Positions 8,810 to 18,495 of a DNA stretch of 64,000 nt are shown piece by piece. The stretch is from Mucilaginibacter segetis (GTDB taxonomy: Bacteria; Bacteroidota; Bacteroidia; Sphingobacteriales; Sphingobacteriaceae). The notes under the pieces were generated by a model. It made no database searches. It worked only from the letters and a program-made list of their open reading frames with translations, and was not told where the DNA came from. The position numbers and the translations under genes are program-made. The stretch's first letter is position 1; the number at the start of each line of letters is the position of its first letter. The stretch is from positions 1,116,001-1,180,000 of the forward strand of contig NZ_JAEHFW010000001.1 in assembly GCF_016522075.1 (NCBI RefSeq). Reading direction: 5' to 3'.

Positions 8810-10279
8810 TTAAAAACGATACCCTAAAGTTAAATAACCATTATTTGTTATTTTATCAAGTTGGGCTCCCGGGCTAAGACTACCTATTTCATACGGGAAA
8901 ATAGTTTTATTTCCGGTAGAATGGGTGTAGGCGGCATCCATGTAATAAGCTCCAAAACGAAGGCCTATACCGCCGCTTACAGTTTTTATATCACCACCAT
9001 AATTTTTTTGAGGGTCGCCCTGTATGCCATATCCGCCACGTAGTAAAAACATGCTGTTTATTCTGGCCTCGGCACCTATATGTGCATTAATTGTTGATTG
9101 ATATAAAGTTTTAATATTCATATTGTCATCGTCGGCGTAATAGCTGTCATTACTACTTAAATGAGCTGAAGAGTAATCTACATATTCAATATCCCCTGTA
9201 ATAAACCCATACTTTTTAATAAATACTGCTGCACCGCCTGCAACTTTTAACGGTGTGCGTAAATTATAGTTTAAAGAGTAATTTTGTGGGCCGTACTCGT
9301 AGCTATTGCCGTTGCTTAAACGGGTATCTAAACTTTCGCTATAGGAATCATCAATATTATACCAGGTAGGCGAAGTAATTGTTGCGCCTAAACGTAAGGC
9401 TTCAACAGGTTTAAATATTACACCAAGCCTTGCGTTAAATCCACTTCCCTTAGTAACCTGATCCTGCGTAAATGCCGAATTGTAGTCCCTGTCTGTTGGT
9501 ATGCTGTTTTCAAGTACCGATGCGGTGCCATCTTCATAAAAACGACTTAACGAATTATAACGGATATTAGTAAAGCTAACACCTAAACCAATATAAAACT
9601 TGTTGCTGTAGTTACCGCCAACAGCAAAATCTAAATTGGATAATCCCCCTGATCTGATGATTGAACTTTCCTGGTCAACACCTGGGTAAGCATTACTTTT
9701 GTATACCGGATTAGCCGGATCGTAAAGATCGATCAGATTATGATCGAGAGCTGCGCGTGCTAAAGTTCCCTGGCTTGTTCCAAATGAATTTGCCTGATCG
9801 GCATAATAATCATTAATTGAGCTAGTGTTATTCGTACCAAAATAATTAATGTTTTCGTAATAATTATTAGTGCGACTATAACCTCCACCATAATTTACAC
9901 TTAGCCAGCCCTTGGTTCTGTCGGCCCCGCGTGGCTTATTTACCTGTTGATAAATTACAAAAGCGCCGTGATTTAAGTTGCCCGAACTCTTAGTATCAGA
10001 TGACCCCTGCCCTAAAAAAGTAGAGTTAACCTTAGTGTTATTATATTCCGGTGTAATACTTAATTCAGAGCTTGTAAAAAAACCCAGGCCAGCAGGATTC
10101 CCGCTTACCGAACTTAAGTCACCGCCAACAGCCGTACCTGCGTTACCTACACCCTTTATGCGTGCGGTAGAGCCCGTTTCGCCTGTAGAGAAGCGTATTG
10201 CATCTTGTGAATATTGGGCAAAGCTGGTTTTGGTAATTGCTACTATAGCAATTACACTTAGTATATATTTTATTTTCAT
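8810..10279 (-). CDS. Outer-membrane protein of the OmpP1/FadL/TodX type
   Basis: The 489-residue protein has a Sec signal peptide (MKIKYILSVIAIVAITKTSFAQ). An N-terminal segment (ARIKGVGNAGTAVGGDLSSV, NPAGLGFFTSSELSITPEY) resembles the plug/hatch start of FadL-family porins, with the GNPAGLGF motif. The rest is alternating aromatic/polar beta strands and ends in YLTLGYRF, a typical outer-membrane barrel C-terminus. It probably carries a hydrophobic small molecule across the outer membrane; the substrate is unknown. It lies 21 bases downstream of the Gly/Tyr-rich lipoprotein gene on the same strand, so the two may be cotranscribed. Confidence 0.85.
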   Translation of the reverse strand: MKIKYILSVIAIVAITKTSFAQYSQDAIRFSTGETGSTARIKGVGNAGTAVGGDLSSVSGNPAGLGFFTSSELSITPEYNNTKVNSTFLGQGSSDTKSSGNLNHGAFVIYQQVNKPRGADRTKGWLSVNYGGGYSRTNNYYENINYFGTNNTSSINDYYADQANSFGTSQGTLARAALDHNLIDLYDPANPVYKSNAYPGVDQESSIIRSGGLSNLDFAVGGNYSNKFYIGLGVSFTNIRYNSLSRFYEDGTASVLENSIPTDRDYNSAFTQDQVTKGSGFNARLGVIFKPVEALRLGATITSPTWYNIDDSYSESLDTRLSNGNSYEYGPQNYSLNYNLRTPLKVAGGAAVFIKKYGFITGDIEYVDYSSAHLSSNDSYYADDDNMNIKTLYQSTINAHIGAEARINSMFLLRGGYGIQGDPQKNYGGDIKTVSGGIGLRFGAYYMDAAYTHSTGNKTIFPYEIGSLSPGAQLDKITNNGYLTLGYRF

Positions 10280-10300
10280 AAATGATAGGTTGTAAAATTA

Positions 10301-11167
10301 TTAGGGTCTAACGGGTCTGCCGCCGCCGCCGCCACCGCTGCTCGATCCACCACCACTGCTTCTGCTACCGCCTGAATTACTAACAGGAGCTGGCGCAGAG
10401 CGTTCAACAGGAGTTGGGCGATAAACCTGTGGCTGTTCTGTACGTATAGGACGAGATGGCCGTGCGGTGCTGGTGCTGTTACCATTAGCAGTACGTACAC
10501 TTGTAGCACCGTTTCTGGCTGGTCTGCCACCAGGATAATATCCAATTCCGTTTGAACGGGCGCTACCTACGTATCCAGTGCGGGCGTTGCCAAATGCATT
10601 TGCAGGGCTGCCAGTCCCTCTCGACGGACGTGGCGTGCCCGATGATGTATTATAAGCCGAATACACACCCCAGTAAGGAGAACTGCCATAACCCACACCC
10701 AGGTAGGAGTAAGGAGAGTAACCATACGGAGAATATCCGTAGCCGTATCCATAACCATAACCGTATCCAAATCCCATACCACCATAATAGCCATAAGGCG
10801 AATAACCGTAATAACCAAATGGGCTGTAACCTAAACCGATGTTTAAATTAAAACGGTTATAATATGAGTAAGGGGTGTAATCATAGAACGGGTCATAGTA
10901 GCTAAACGGAGAATAATAACTGAAACGATTAATGCGGGAAGCATAATCGTCATAATAGTAGTAATCATCATCATCGCTGTAACCATCGTTCACCTCATCA
11001 TTATACACTGGTTTTGGTGCAACGTATTCTGGCTCAACGCCGGCAACAGCATTGGAGAAGTATACATCATCGTTGTCTGTTTTGTTGGATGCTACTTTGT
11101 TAACGGAGCAGGAACTCAGTGCAACGGCACCGATTAATATCATTCCTTTTAGTATATTACTTTTCAT
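10301..11167 (-). CDS. Gly/Tyr-rich low-complexity lipoprotein
   Basis: The 288-residue product has a lipoprotein signal peptide ending in the lipobox LSSC (Cys20). After an acidic stretch (DDDYYYYDDY), a central region of about 80 residues alternates Tyr, Gly, Ser, Pro and Phe (YSPFGYYGYSPYGYYGG, GYGYGYGYGYGYS), followed by a Ser/Arg/Pro-rich segment and a Gly-rich tail (SSGGGSSSGGGGGGRPVRP). No enzymatic domain is recognisable. Similar tyrosine-glycine-rich lipoproteins with no assigned role occur in Sphingobacteriaceae (recollection). The composition suggests a flexible, possibly self-associating envelope or surface protein. It is divergent from proS and followed by the FadL-like gene. Confidence 0.75.
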   Translation of the reverse strand: MKSNILKGMILIGAVALSSCSVNKVASNKTDNDDVYFSNAVAGVEPEYVAPKPVYNDEVNDGYSDDDDYYYYDDYASRINRFSYYSPFSYYDPFYDYTPYSYYNRFNLNIGLGYSPFGYYGYSPYGYYGGMGFGYGYGYGYGYGYSPYGYSPYSYLGVGYGSSPYWGVYSAYNTSSGTPRPSRGTGSPANAFGNARTGYVGSARSNGIGYYPGGRPARNGATSVRTANGNSTSTARPSRPIRTEQPQVYRPTPVERSAPAPVSNSGGSRSSGGGSSSGGGGGGRPVRP

Positions 11168-11213
11168 TTTCTGCAGAGTAAAAAGTTCGAGTTCAAATAA
11201 ACGTATAAATTTA

Positions 11214-11221
11214 TAAATTTG
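11214..11221 (+). promoter_or_regulatory. Candidate -7 promoter box for proS
   Basis: TAAATTTG fits TAnnTTTG and lies about 50 bases before the proS ATG in the 104-base divergent region. No clear -33 TTTG is seen. Confidence 0.35.
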
Positions 11222-11271
11222 GCGGTTATTAATATTAATTATAAAGTCAAAATCTATTCCAAAATAAATAT

Positions 11272-12744
11272 ATGAGCAAAGGTGTTATTAGTAAAGACGA
11301 AGATTACTCGCAATGGTTTAACGACTTAATAATTAAATCTGACATGGCCGAGTATTCGCCCGTGCGCGGTTGCATGATTATTAAGCCGTACGGGTATTCT
11401 ATATGGGAGAAAATACAGGCCACGCTCGATAAAATGTTCAAAGATACCGGGCACAGTAACGCATATTTTCCGTTGCTTATTCCTAAATCTTTCTTCTCAA
11501 AAGAGGCAAGTCACGTAGAAGGCTTTGCAAAAGAATGTGCCGTTGTAACACATTACCGTTTAAAAAACGATGGAGAGGGTAATATTATTGTGGATGAAGA
11601 CGCTAAACTGGAAGAAGAATTAATTATACGCCCTACTTCTGAAACTATTATCTGGAATACTTATAGAGGCTGGATCCAATCCTACCGTGATCTGCCCATA
11701 TTGGTTAATCAATGGGCCAATGTAATGCGTTGGGAAATGCGCACCCGGTTGTTTTTGCGTACCAGTGAATTTTTATGGCAGGAGGGACATACAGCTCATG
11801 CTACGGCTGATGAGGCTATTGCTGAAACCGAACAAATGCTGAACGTTTATGCCGATTTTGCCGAGAACTGGATGGCTTTGCCTGTAGTTAAAGGTCGTAA
11901 AACACCTAACGAGCGGTTTGCAGGTGCTTTAGATACCTATTGTATTGAGGCTTTAATGCAGGATGGTAAAGCGCTGCAGGCGGGTACATCACACTTTTTG
12001 GGACAGAATTTTGCCAAGGCTTTTGATGTGAAATTTACAACCAAAGATAATAAGCAGGACTATGTTTGGGCTACCTCATGGGGAGTATCAACCCGTTTAA
12101 TAGGGGCATTAATTATGGCTCACTCCGATGATGCCGGATTAGTGTTGCCACCAAAATTAGCACCTATACAGGTAGTAATTGTACCTATTTATAAGCACGA
12201 TGAAGAATTAGATAAAATAACCGAATTTGTTAATGCGCTTACCGGAGAATTAGGACAAAAGAATATTTCCTTTAAATTTGATAAACGTGATACCCATCGC
12301 CCGGGTGCAAAATTTGCCGAATATGAGCTTAAAGGTGTGCCTTTGCGTGTAGCCATTGGCAGCCGCGATATGCAGAACGGAACGGTAGAACTGGCCCGAC
12401 GTGATACCAAAACAAAAGAAACAGTTAGCCAGGAAGGTCTTGCCGCACATATTGAAAAGTTGCTGGAAGAAATCCAAGAAAACATATATCAAAAGGCGGC
12501 CACTTTTCGTGCAGAAAATACTACAGAGGTAGATACCTACGATGAATTTAAACGTATGCTTGATGAGCAGCCGGGTTTTATAGCTGCCCATTGGGATGGT
12601 ACCGCCGAAACCGAGCAAATAATAAAAGATGAAACTAAGGCAACAATACGTTGTATACCTTTGGATAATAAACAGGAAGAAGGTAAATGCATTCTGACGG
12701 GTAAACCATCAGCCCAAAGGGTGTTATTTGCAAGGGCATATTAA
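11272..12744 (+). CDS. proS: Prolyl-tRNA synthetase (type 3, archaeal/eukaryal-like)
   Basis: The 490-residue class II synthetase charges tRNA-Pro. The motif-2-like region [20 protein letters not shown] and the motif-3 area [20 protein letters not shown] are evident, as is RPTSETIIW. An anticodon-binding domain follows from about residue 300 ([16 protein letters not shown]). The C-terminus has the zinc-domain-like end ([29 protein letters not shown]) and a final tyrosine, typical of the type-3 enzyme. The editing INS domain of the E. coli type is absent, in keeping with the short length. Start [16 protein letters not shown] is standard. Confidence 0.96.
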   Translation: MSKGVISKDEDYSQWFNDLIIKSDMAEYSPVRGCMIIKPYGYSIWEKIQATLDKMFKDTGHSNAYFPLLIPKSFFSKEASHVEGFAKECAVVTHYRLKNDGEGNIIVDEDAKLEEELIIRPTSETIIWNTYRGWIQSYRDLPILVNQWANVMRWEMRTRLFLRTSEFLWQEGHTAHATADEAIAETEQMLNVYADFAENWMALPVVKGRKTPNERFAGALDTYCIEALMQDGKALQAGTSHFLGQNFAKAFDVKFTTKDNKQDYVWATSWGVSTRLIGALIMAHSDDAGLVLPPKLAPIQVVIVPIYKHDEELDKITEFVNALTGELGQKNISFKFDKRDTHRPGAKFAEYELKGVPLRVAIGSRDMQNGTVELARRDTKTKETVSQEGLAAHIEKLLEEIQENIYQKAATFRAENTTEVDTYDEFKRMLDEQPGFIAAHWDGTAETEQIIKDETKATIRCIPLDNKQEEGKCILTGKPSAQRVLFARAY

Positions 12745-12749
12745 AAAAG

Positions 12750-12830
12750 AGCATAGCCATTGGCCGATAGTCCGTAGCTATGGATAATATATTTACTATG
12801 GTTCATTGGCTATCGACTATGGGCCGCGCT
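12750..12830. repeat. Degenerate 'atagtccgtag / ctatcgactatgg' intergenic repeat
   Basis: The interval between proS and the trans-sulfuration gene contains CATTGGCCGATAGTCCGTAG and CATTGGCTATCGACTATGG, related short units in direct and inverted arrangement. A trace ('aagtagtccg') also follows the trans-sulfuration gene near 13988. Such TAGTC-type degenerate repeats are, to my recollection, common between genes in Sphingobacteriales. It also creates an unlikely N-terminal extension of the downstream reading frame. Confidence 0.45.
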
Positions 12831-12839
12831 AAGCAAACT

Positions 12840-13979
12840 ATGAAATTCGCAACAAAAGCTATACACGCAGGGCAGGAGCCCGATCCAACAACAGGCGCTA
12901 TCATGACGCCAATATATCAAACCTCTACCTACTGGCAAAAATCGCCGGGAGATAATAAAGGGTATGAGTATTCACGGGGTACAAATCCAACACGTAAAGC
13001 ATTAGAGGATTGCCTGGCTGCTTTGGAAAACGCTAAGTTTGGTCTTGCTTTTTCAAGCGGCATGGGAGCTACCGATGCTGTTATGAAACTACTTCAGCCT
13101 GGTGATGAGGTAATTACCGGCAATGATCTTTACGGCGGGTCGTACCGCATATTTACTAAGATATTTGCTAATTACGGTATCAAGTTTCATTTCCTTGACC
13201 TTTCTGACCAGAATATCATCAACTCCTATGTAAACGACAAAACCAAACTCATCTGGATTGAAACGCCAACCAACCCAACTATGCAGGTGGTGGATATTAA
13301 GGCTGTCGGTGAAATAAGTAAAGCCCATAATTTAACATTCGTGGTAGATAATACCTTTGCTTCTCCTTATTTACAGAATCCTATGGATATGGGTGCTGAT
13401 ATTGTGATGCATTCAGTTACCAAGTACATTGGCGGCCATAGCGATGTAGTGATGGGCGCACTGATGATGAACGATGAGGAGTTATACAAAAAACTTTGGT
13501 TTATTTATAACGCTTGCGGAGCTACCCCCGGCCCGATGGATAGCTTTTTAGTGTTAAGGGGTATTAAAACCCTGCATCTGCGTATGAAAGCCCACTGTGA
13601 GAACGGCAGGCAAATAGCGAAGTTCCTGAAAGATCACCCAAAGGTGGAAAAAATATATTGGCCCGGTTTTACAGATCATCCTAACCACGAAGTTGCCAAA
13701 AAACAAATGCGCGATTTTGGCGGAATGATATCTATAGTGCTGAAGGGTGCTGATTTGCAGGAGACCTTTCGTATAGCATCCTCATTTAAAGTATTTTCAT
13801 TAGCAGAATCACTGGGAGGTGTGGAATCACTCATTAATCACCCGGTAAGCATGACTCATGGCTCTATCCCAAAAGCCGAGCGCGAAAAAGCGGGTGTGGT
13901 AGATAACCTGTTGCGTTTAAGCGTAGGGGTGGAGGATATCGAAGACTTGCTGGATGATCTGAAACAAGCCCTTTCTTAG
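12840..13979 (+). CDS. Cystathionine gamma-synthase/beta-lyase family PLP enzyme
   Basis: The 379-residue fold-type I PLP enzyme acts in methionine/cysteine trans-sulfuration. The start MKFATKAIHAGQEPDPTTGA is the usual family N-terminus; a frame extension to 12780 runs through the degenerate repeat and was rejected. Visible motifs include the phosphate-binding SSGMGATDAV, the PLP-contacting VVDNTFASPYLQNP, and the Schiff-base lysine in MHSVTKYIGGHSDVVMGA. The C-terminal SLAESLGGVESLINHPVSMTH is shared by synthase, beta-lyase and gamma-lyase members. Sequence alone does not separate these activities, and no sulfur genes adjoin it. Confidence 0.9.
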   Translation: MKFATKAIHAGQEPDPTTGAIMTPIYQTSTYWQKSPGDNKGYEYSRGTNPTRKALEDCLAALENAKFGLAFSSGMGATDAVMKLLQPGDEVITGNDLYGGSYRIFTKIFANYGIKFHFLDLSDQNIINSYVNDKTKLIWIETPTNPTMQVVDIKAVGEISKAHNLTFVVDNTFASPYLQNPMDMGADIVMHSVTKYIGGHSDVVMGALMMNDEELYKKLWFIYNACGATPGPMDSFLVLRGIKTLHLRMKAHCENGRQIAKFLKDHPKVEKIYWPGFTDHPNHEVAKKQMRDFGGMISIVLKGADLQETFRIASSFKVFSLAESLGGVESLINHPVSMTHGSIPKAEREKAGVVDNLLRLSVGVEDIEDLLDDLKQALS

Positions 13980-14005
13980 TAGTATTAAGTAGTCCGTATT
14001 ATTTC

Positions 14006-14035
14006 AGACAAGGTGATTCAATATTCGCCTTGTCT
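14006..14035 (+). terminator. Hairpin after the trans-sulfuration gene
   Basis: AGACAAGGTGA and TTCGCCTTGTCT form an approximately 11-bp stem with one wobble pair. There is no T run, so it may be a weak terminator or an mRNA-end stabiliser. Confidence 0.45.
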
Positions 14036-14068
14036 TGATACTAATTACCTGATATTTCATACTCAAAC

Positions 14069-14884
14069 ATGAACGACAATCTTAAAGCTTTTTTGGATAG
14101 TAAAGTTGGCCAATACAATCGTCCGGAATTTATTACAAATGATCCGGTAAGTATTCCGCACATGTTCAGCAAAAAGCAGGATATTGAGATCATGGGTTTT
14201 TGGGCAGCAACGCTCGCATGGGGGCAACGGGTAACCATTATTAATAAATGCAAAGAACTCATCGCCCTGATGGACGGCGCGCCTTATGATTTTATTATCA
14301 ACCATGAAGAACCCGATCTCAAAAAACTGCTGCACTTTAAACACCGCACCTTTAACGATATAGATACGTTGTATTTTATCGCTTTTTTCAGGTATCATTA
14401 TGAAAATCATGAAAGTTTGGAAGATGCGTTTGTGCCTGGCAGTGTCTTGGATGCTGAACAATCGGCCTCGCCTGCTGAAAATGCTTTAAATCATTTTCGT
14501 TCTTATTTCGTCTCCCTGCCCGATTTTCCGCACCGTACCAAAAAGCACGTTTCATCGCCTGCACAAAAATCTACCTGCAAAAGGCTGAATATGTTTTTAC
14601 GCTGGATGGTACGGAAAGATGATAGTGGGGTTGATTTCGGTTTATGGGACAAATTAACCCCGGCCGATCTGATCTGCCCGTGTGACCTGCATGTAGATAG
14701 GGTGGCAAGGCGCCTGAGACTGATAACCCGTAAGCAAACCGATTGGCAAACAGCTGTAGAGCTTACCGAAAACCTTAAGCAGCTTGATCCGGCGGACCCG
14801 GTTAAATATGATTTTGCTTTATTTGGCCTTGGAATAGAGCAGCGTTGGGGGATTGAGGGTATATTGCCTGATTTTATAATTTAA
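14069..14884 (+). CDS. TIGR02757-type conserved protein
   Basis: The 271-residue cytoplasmic protein matches my memory of the uncharacterised TIGR02757 family of Bacteroidota: an early FITNDPVSIPHMFSKKQDIE, then IMGFWAATLAWGQRVTIINK, and a C-terminal PLDLHVDR-like motif seen here as CPCDLHVDRVARRLRLITRK with KRLNMFLRWMVRKDD before it. The helix-rich C-terminal half recalls helix-hairpin-helix DNA glycosylase folds (LDPADPVKYDFALFGLGIEQ), so a nucleic-acid role is possible but unproven. It is plus-strand, probably with its own promoter after the hairpin. Confidence 0.75.
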   Translation: MNDNLKAFLDSKVGQYNRPEFITNDPVSIPHMFSKKQDIEIMGFWAATLAWGQRVTIINKCKELIALMDGAPYDFIINHEEPDLKKLLHFKHRTFNDIDTLYFIAFFRYHYENHESLEDAFVPGSVLDAEQSASPAENALNHFRSYFVSLPDFPHRTKKHVSSPAQKSTCKRLNMFLRWMVRKDDSGVDFGLWDKLTPADLICPCDLHVDRVARRLRLITRKQTDWQTAVELTENLKQLDPADPVKYDFALFGLGIEQRWGIEGILPDFII

Positions 14885-14962
14885 TATTACTCTCGCTTAT
14901 AAATCAACCATCCATATAATTAATTATTGTTTATATTTAACTTAAACTACGGTGTTGAATGT

Positions 14963-15322
14963 ATGGAAGAATACAAATTATCCAATTTTTTAGATGGCAA
15001 ATCTGAACACACCCTCGCATTATTTAACCATTTTGTAAATAGTTTCAATAGCATAGGTGAAATTACGGTACACCCCGCAAAAACCATGATCGGCATAGCT
15101 AATCCGCATAAGCGTATCGCTTATATTACCAGGTTAGGAAAAGATTTTATCCATGTGGTGTTTCCATTCAAAAAACGATACGAAGATAACCTGTGTTTCC
15201 AGAAAATAGCACAAGTGCCCGGTGATGTACAATGTAACCATCATTTTCGAATGCTGACTACAGCCGATATAAATGAAGAGGTGCTGTCGTTTATGCTATT
15301 AGCATACCAGGAAGAACATTAG
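14963..15322 (+). CDS. Hypothetical protein, possible DUF5655-like
   Basis: The 119-residue protein starts MEEYKLSNFLDGKSEHTL. It has an alpha/beta make-up, with FNHFVNSFNSIGEITVHPAK, then strands KRIAYITRLGKDFIHVVFPF, and a C-terminal helix EEVLSFMLLAYQEEH. The pattern resembles the small DUF5655 domain (moderate recollection). There is no signal or membrane segment. An upstream in-frame ATG (14927) would add 12 residues without matching the family start. It is convergent with the nucleoid-associated protein gene, 6 bases apart. Function unknown. Confidence 0.65.
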   Translation: MEEYKLSNFLDGKSEHTLALFNHFVNSFNSIGEITVHPAKTMIGIANPHKRIAYITRLGKDFIHVVFPFKKRYEDNLCFQKIAQVPGDVQCNHHFRMLTTADINEEVLSFMLLAYQEEH

Positions 15323-15328
15323 ATATAA

Positions 15329-16387
15329 TTACGCCTCCTCTTTAAAATATACCTTGTAATAATTCATGGCTTTATCATCGTCAAAACCTTTTTCTATCAG
15401 TTCCTTATTACCATGTATATAGATGTGGAAGTTTTTATCCAATTTTAAAACACTTTTATAAACCCGCGCTTGCTTTTTTACCGCATTAGCGGATATCTCG
15501 AAGCTGTCGGCTATTGGGGTATCAAACTCCTGCTCATACTGGTTTTTAAAGGTTTTAAAAGAAGCTATAGCATCCGGGTTACCGATCACCTCTCCGGTGA
15601 ACTCATCCATATCAAAAGTGTCCTTTTCCTTAAAATATTTCATGGAGCGGTTCAGCAGGTCTATTTTGTCTGCCTTACTCATTTCAAACTCATCATCCAG
15701 TTTTTGGGTCACAAAATTTTTATAAACGCCCAGTGTGTTGTTGGTTTGGTTAAAGTTATCGTTGCGTATTTTCAATTGTAAAAATTCATCTTTCCAGTAA
15801 ACGGCAGCATCATGTGCACCATTGGTTTTATCAACCACCACTACTTTATAACCGTTCTCTTTCTCAATATTAAAAATGAGCACACCTTTATCCAGTTTGT
15901 TGATGTTAATGGCATTTTCTTCATAGTCTAACCCAAAACCTCCTTGCTGCGGATAAACCTTAAGGTAAGTTTCCTTATTCTCAGATTTAAAGATACCGAT
16001 AGCATCTAACTGATTGCCCTCTATCTGTACTTTTTTAAAATACGCGATATACAACTCACCCGATTTTATTTTAGGATGATTCGATACTTTGTACAGGTAT
16101 TTGGCAATAAGTTCGGATGCCTCATGGAATTTACTTTTATCTTCAAATACTCTGCTCACAAAATGATGGATCTCATTCAGCTCCAGATCGCCGCTGCTAT
16201 GCATCAGGTGATAAACCTCATTTGTTTTTTCGAACGGAGTTAAAAAATATTGCATTAATAGTTTAGGCATTAACTCGTCCTTTAATTCCAGCGGATAATC
16301 AGACAGCGCGTACATTTCGTTTTGCGTTGGGTTGCCCATATGATGTACCGAAATAGTATCGAGAGAAGCTTCGAAAAAAGTTACCAT
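15329..16387 (-). CDS. Nucleoid-associated protein (NdpA/37-kDa family)
   Basis: The 352-residue cytoplasmic protein resembles the nucleoid-associated NdpA/YejK superfamily. It starts with MVTFFEASLDTISVHHMGNP, has a central helix-rich region (HHFVSRVFEDKSKFHEASEL), a strand segment (GELYIAYFKKVQIEGNQLDA) and a lysine-rich C-terminus (NAVKKQARVYKSVLKLDKNF). Family members bind bulk DNA; the exact role is poorly known. It lies alone, divergent from mnmE with about 130 bases between. Assignment rests on general pattern and length. Confidence 0.8.
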   Translation of the reverse strand: MVTFFEASLDTISVHHMGNPTQNEMYALSDYPLELKDELMPKLLMQYFLTPFEKTNEVYHLMHSSGDLELNEIHHFVSRVFEDKSKFHEASELIAKYLYKVSNHPKIKSGELYIAYFKKVQIEGNQLDAIGIFKSENKETYLKVYPQQGGFGLDYEENAININKLDKGVLIFNIEKENGYKVVVVDKTNGAHDAAVYWKDEFLQLKIRNDNFNQTNNTLGVYKNFVTQKLDDEFEMSKADKIDLLNRSMKYFKEKDTFDMDEFTGEVIGNPDAIASFKTFKNQYEQEFDTPIADSFEISANAVKKQARVYKSVLKLDKNFHIYIHGNKELIEKGFDDDKAMNYYKVYFKEEA

Positions 16388-16521
16388 AATGATGCGAAGG
16401 TAGCTAATTGTGGTTTAGTGGTTAAAATATGTTTCCATAATTTATTGGTTTTAGCCTTACAGGAATATGACTTAGGAAGATTGGGACGAAATAGCGACTT
16501 TTGCCTATTCTGCAAGAAACT

Positions 16522-17886
16522 ATGACCAATACTGAAGACACTATTGTAGCACTGGCTACACCATCCGGAACAGGTGCTATAGGCGTTATACGTCTCTCAG
16601 GCCCGGAAGCTATTACCATCGCCCAAAAGGTTTGGAAAGGAAAGGACCTTACCAAACAAGCCTCACACACGCTTCATTTGGGTCGTATAGCGGATGGCGA
16701 TGTGTTGATAGATGAAGTGGTGGCTTCTTTATTTATCGCTCCGAAGTCATATACCCGTGAAAATGTGGTGGAAATATCCTGCCACGGTTCGGCGTATATT
16801 ATCGAATCTATAATTAAACTTTTGATAAAAAAAGGAGCTAGGGCGGCCCAAGCGGGAGAGTTTACACTGCGGGCTTTTTTAAACGGACAGTTGGACCTGT
16901 CGCAGGCGGAGGCAGTTGCTGATCTTATAGCTTCAAATTCCAAAGCATCACAACAGGTAGCACTTCAGCAGCTAAGGGGTGGTTTTAGCAGTCAGCTAAA
17001 AACCCTGCGAGATCAATTAGTGCAGTTTGCATCTCTTATAGAGTTAGAACTTGATTTCGCCGAAGAAGATGTAGAGTTTGCCAACCGCGATCAATTAAAA
17101 CAACTTATACTTACCATCACCAGAATAATAGGTAATCTTATTCAATCTTTTGAGTTAGGAAATGCCATAAAAAACGGTGTAAATACAGTAATAGCAGGCA
17201 GGCCAAATGCAGGCAAATCTACCCTGTTAAATGCCCTGCTTAACGAAGAACGGGCTATAGTAAGTCATATCCCCGGTACTACGCGCGATACTATTGAAGA
17301 AGTGCTGAACATCAATGGTATAAATTTCAGGTTGATAGACACCGCCGGGATACGCGAAGCGACTGATACCATTGAGCAGATTGGTGTGCAGCGTACTATG
17401 GAAAAGATAAGCCAATCGGCATTACTACTTTACTTATTTGATGCAGAACAGACAACGCAGGAAGAGTTAAACAACGATTTACAAAGACTGCAAAAGCCCG
17501 GTGTAAGTATACTTGTTATTGCTAATAAAGCAGACCTGTTGAGTGAACAACAATTAAATGCTTTGCCATCAGTAGATAATATGATTGTTATATCTGCAAA
17601 GGAAAATCAGCATATTGATGGGTTGAAAAACAAGATATACCATTCTGCAGTTAAAGATCAGCTAAGTGGTAACGAAACACTGATAACCAATATCCGCCAT
17701 TTAGAAGCGCTCCAAAAAACCGAAGAAGCACTTACAAGAGTATTGAACGGAATGCAGGATGTTACCTCCGACTTTTTGGCGATGGACATTAAACAAGCCC
17801 TGCACTATTTGGGTGAAATAACCGGGGCGGTTACTACCGATGATCTGCTGGAAAATATATTCAGCAAGTTCTGTATCGGCAAATAA
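16522..17886 (+). CDS. mnmE: tRNA modification GTPase MnmE
   Basis: The 454-residue GTPase works with MnmG to add (carboxymethyl)aminomethyl groups to the wobble uridine of certain tRNAs. Its layout is an N-terminal folate-binding domain ([20 protein letters not shown]), a helical domain, an inserted G domain with G1 [12 protein letters not shown] (about residues 225-236), G3 DTAGIR and G4 ANKAD, and a helical C-terminus ending FCIGK, the conserved C-x-G-K whose cysteine is functional. The start [11 protein letters not shown] is preferred over an upstream TTG at 16501. All catalytic elements are present. Confidence 0.97.
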   Translation: MTNTEDTIVALATPSGTGAIGVIRLSGPEAITIAQKVWKGKDLTKQASHTLHLGRIADGDVLIDEVVASLFIAPKSYTRENVVEISCHGSAYIIESIIKLLIKKGARAAQAGEFTLRAFLNGQLDLSQAEAVADLIASNSKASQQVALQQLRGGFSSQLKTLRDQLVQFASLIELELDFAEEDVEFANRDQLKQLILTITRIIGNLIQSFELGNAIKNGVNTVIAGRPNAGKSTLLNALLNEERAIVSHIPGTTRDTIEEVLNINGINFRLIDTAGIREATDTIEQIGVQRTMEKISQSALLLYLFDAEQTTQEELNNDLQRLQKPGVSILVIANKADLLSEQQLNALPSVDNMIVISAKENQHIDGLKNKIYHSAVKDQLSGNETLITNIRHLEALQKTEEALTRVLNGMQDVTSDFLAMDIKQALHYLGEITGAVTTDDLLENIFSKFCIGK

Positions 17887-18110
17887 TAAACATAAACAAA
17901 TACTACTAACGGTGCCATTGTGTGTTCTGTTCGATTATCAGAACAGGCAAATTTGGAGCAATGCTTGATGTAGCTGTTATAAATTTCAATTATCTTGAAG
18001 AAACAGATGTTGATAGTAAGTTTAGGGTGTTGCTATTTAACTGTGGTAATAACAATATCAATTATCTGCAGCGTAACATTTATTTTTATTTTCGTACAAA
18101 AAAATATCTG

Positions 18111-18398
18111 ATGGGATCAGTATCTGAATTCAAAGCATCCTTAACCAAGGAAAGGCCAATAAGCGAAATGTCTGTGCAGTTAAAAAGTCTTTGGTATGAC
18201 GGTAAAGGCGATTGGCATCAGGCACATGCTCAGGTAGATCGGTTGAATGATCCTGAATCGGCATGGGTGCATGCCTACCTTCACCGGAAAGAAGGTGATA
18301 TTTGGAACGCCGATTATTGGTATAGCAAGGCTCAGCGAATCCGACCGAACGTGTCCTTAGAAGATGAATGGGAGCAATTAGTTTTGTACTTTATTTAA
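18111..18398 (+). CDS. Small conserved-looking hypothetical protein
   Basis: The 95-residue product starts MGSVSEFKASLTKERPISEM. It is rich in Trp, His and Asp, with repeated helix-turn units (SLWYDGKGDWHQAHAQVD, DPESAWVHAYLHRKEGDIWN, ADYWYSKAQRIRP) that look like a tiny TPR-like pair. No signal peptide is present. The frame continues open to an ATG at 17922, but that extension has an odd composition and I treat it as non-coding. Similar about 90-residue proteins exist in Bacteroidota as uncharacterised families (impression). It lies between mnmE and the convergent susD gene. Confidence 0.6.
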   Translation: MGSVSEFKASLTKERPISEMSVQLKSLWYDGKGDWHQAHAQVDRLNDPESAWVHAYLHRKEGDIWNADYWYSKAQRIRPNVSLEDEWEQLVLYFI

Positions 18399-18434
18399 TT
18401 ATGTAGTTATTATTAAATTGATGTTTCCTTTTTA

Positions 18435-18471
18435 ATAAAAAAGCGGCGCTTCCAAAAAATGGAAACGCCGC
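18435..18471 (-). terminator. Rho-independent terminator of the minus-strand susCD operon
   Basis: GCGGCGTTTCC and GGAAGCGCCGC form a strong stem with one mismatch around a T-rich loop, followed on the minus strand by TTTTTTATT. It lies 25 bases past the susD stop codon. Confidence 0.85.
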
Positions 18472-18495
18472 ATAATAAACCAACTTCAACCAATC

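Noticed and set aside
10690-10850. CRISPR-like short repeats
   Set aside because: The repeats are coding YGY/SPYG codon repeats with no spacers and no cas genes nearby.
10567-10851. Two frames overlapping the Gly/Tyr-rich gene on both strands
   Set aside because: They are by-products of the repetitive codons; the signal peptide and lipobox identify the 10301-11167 frame as the gene.
12780-12839. N-terminal extension of the trans-sulfuration enzyme
   Set aside because: The added 20 residues come from the degenerate intergenic repeat, and the family start MKFATKAIHAGQ lies at 12840.
17922-18110. Upstream half of the open frame before the 95-residue protein
   Set aside because: Its composition looks non-coding and a good internal start (MGSVSEF) fits the compact helical protein.
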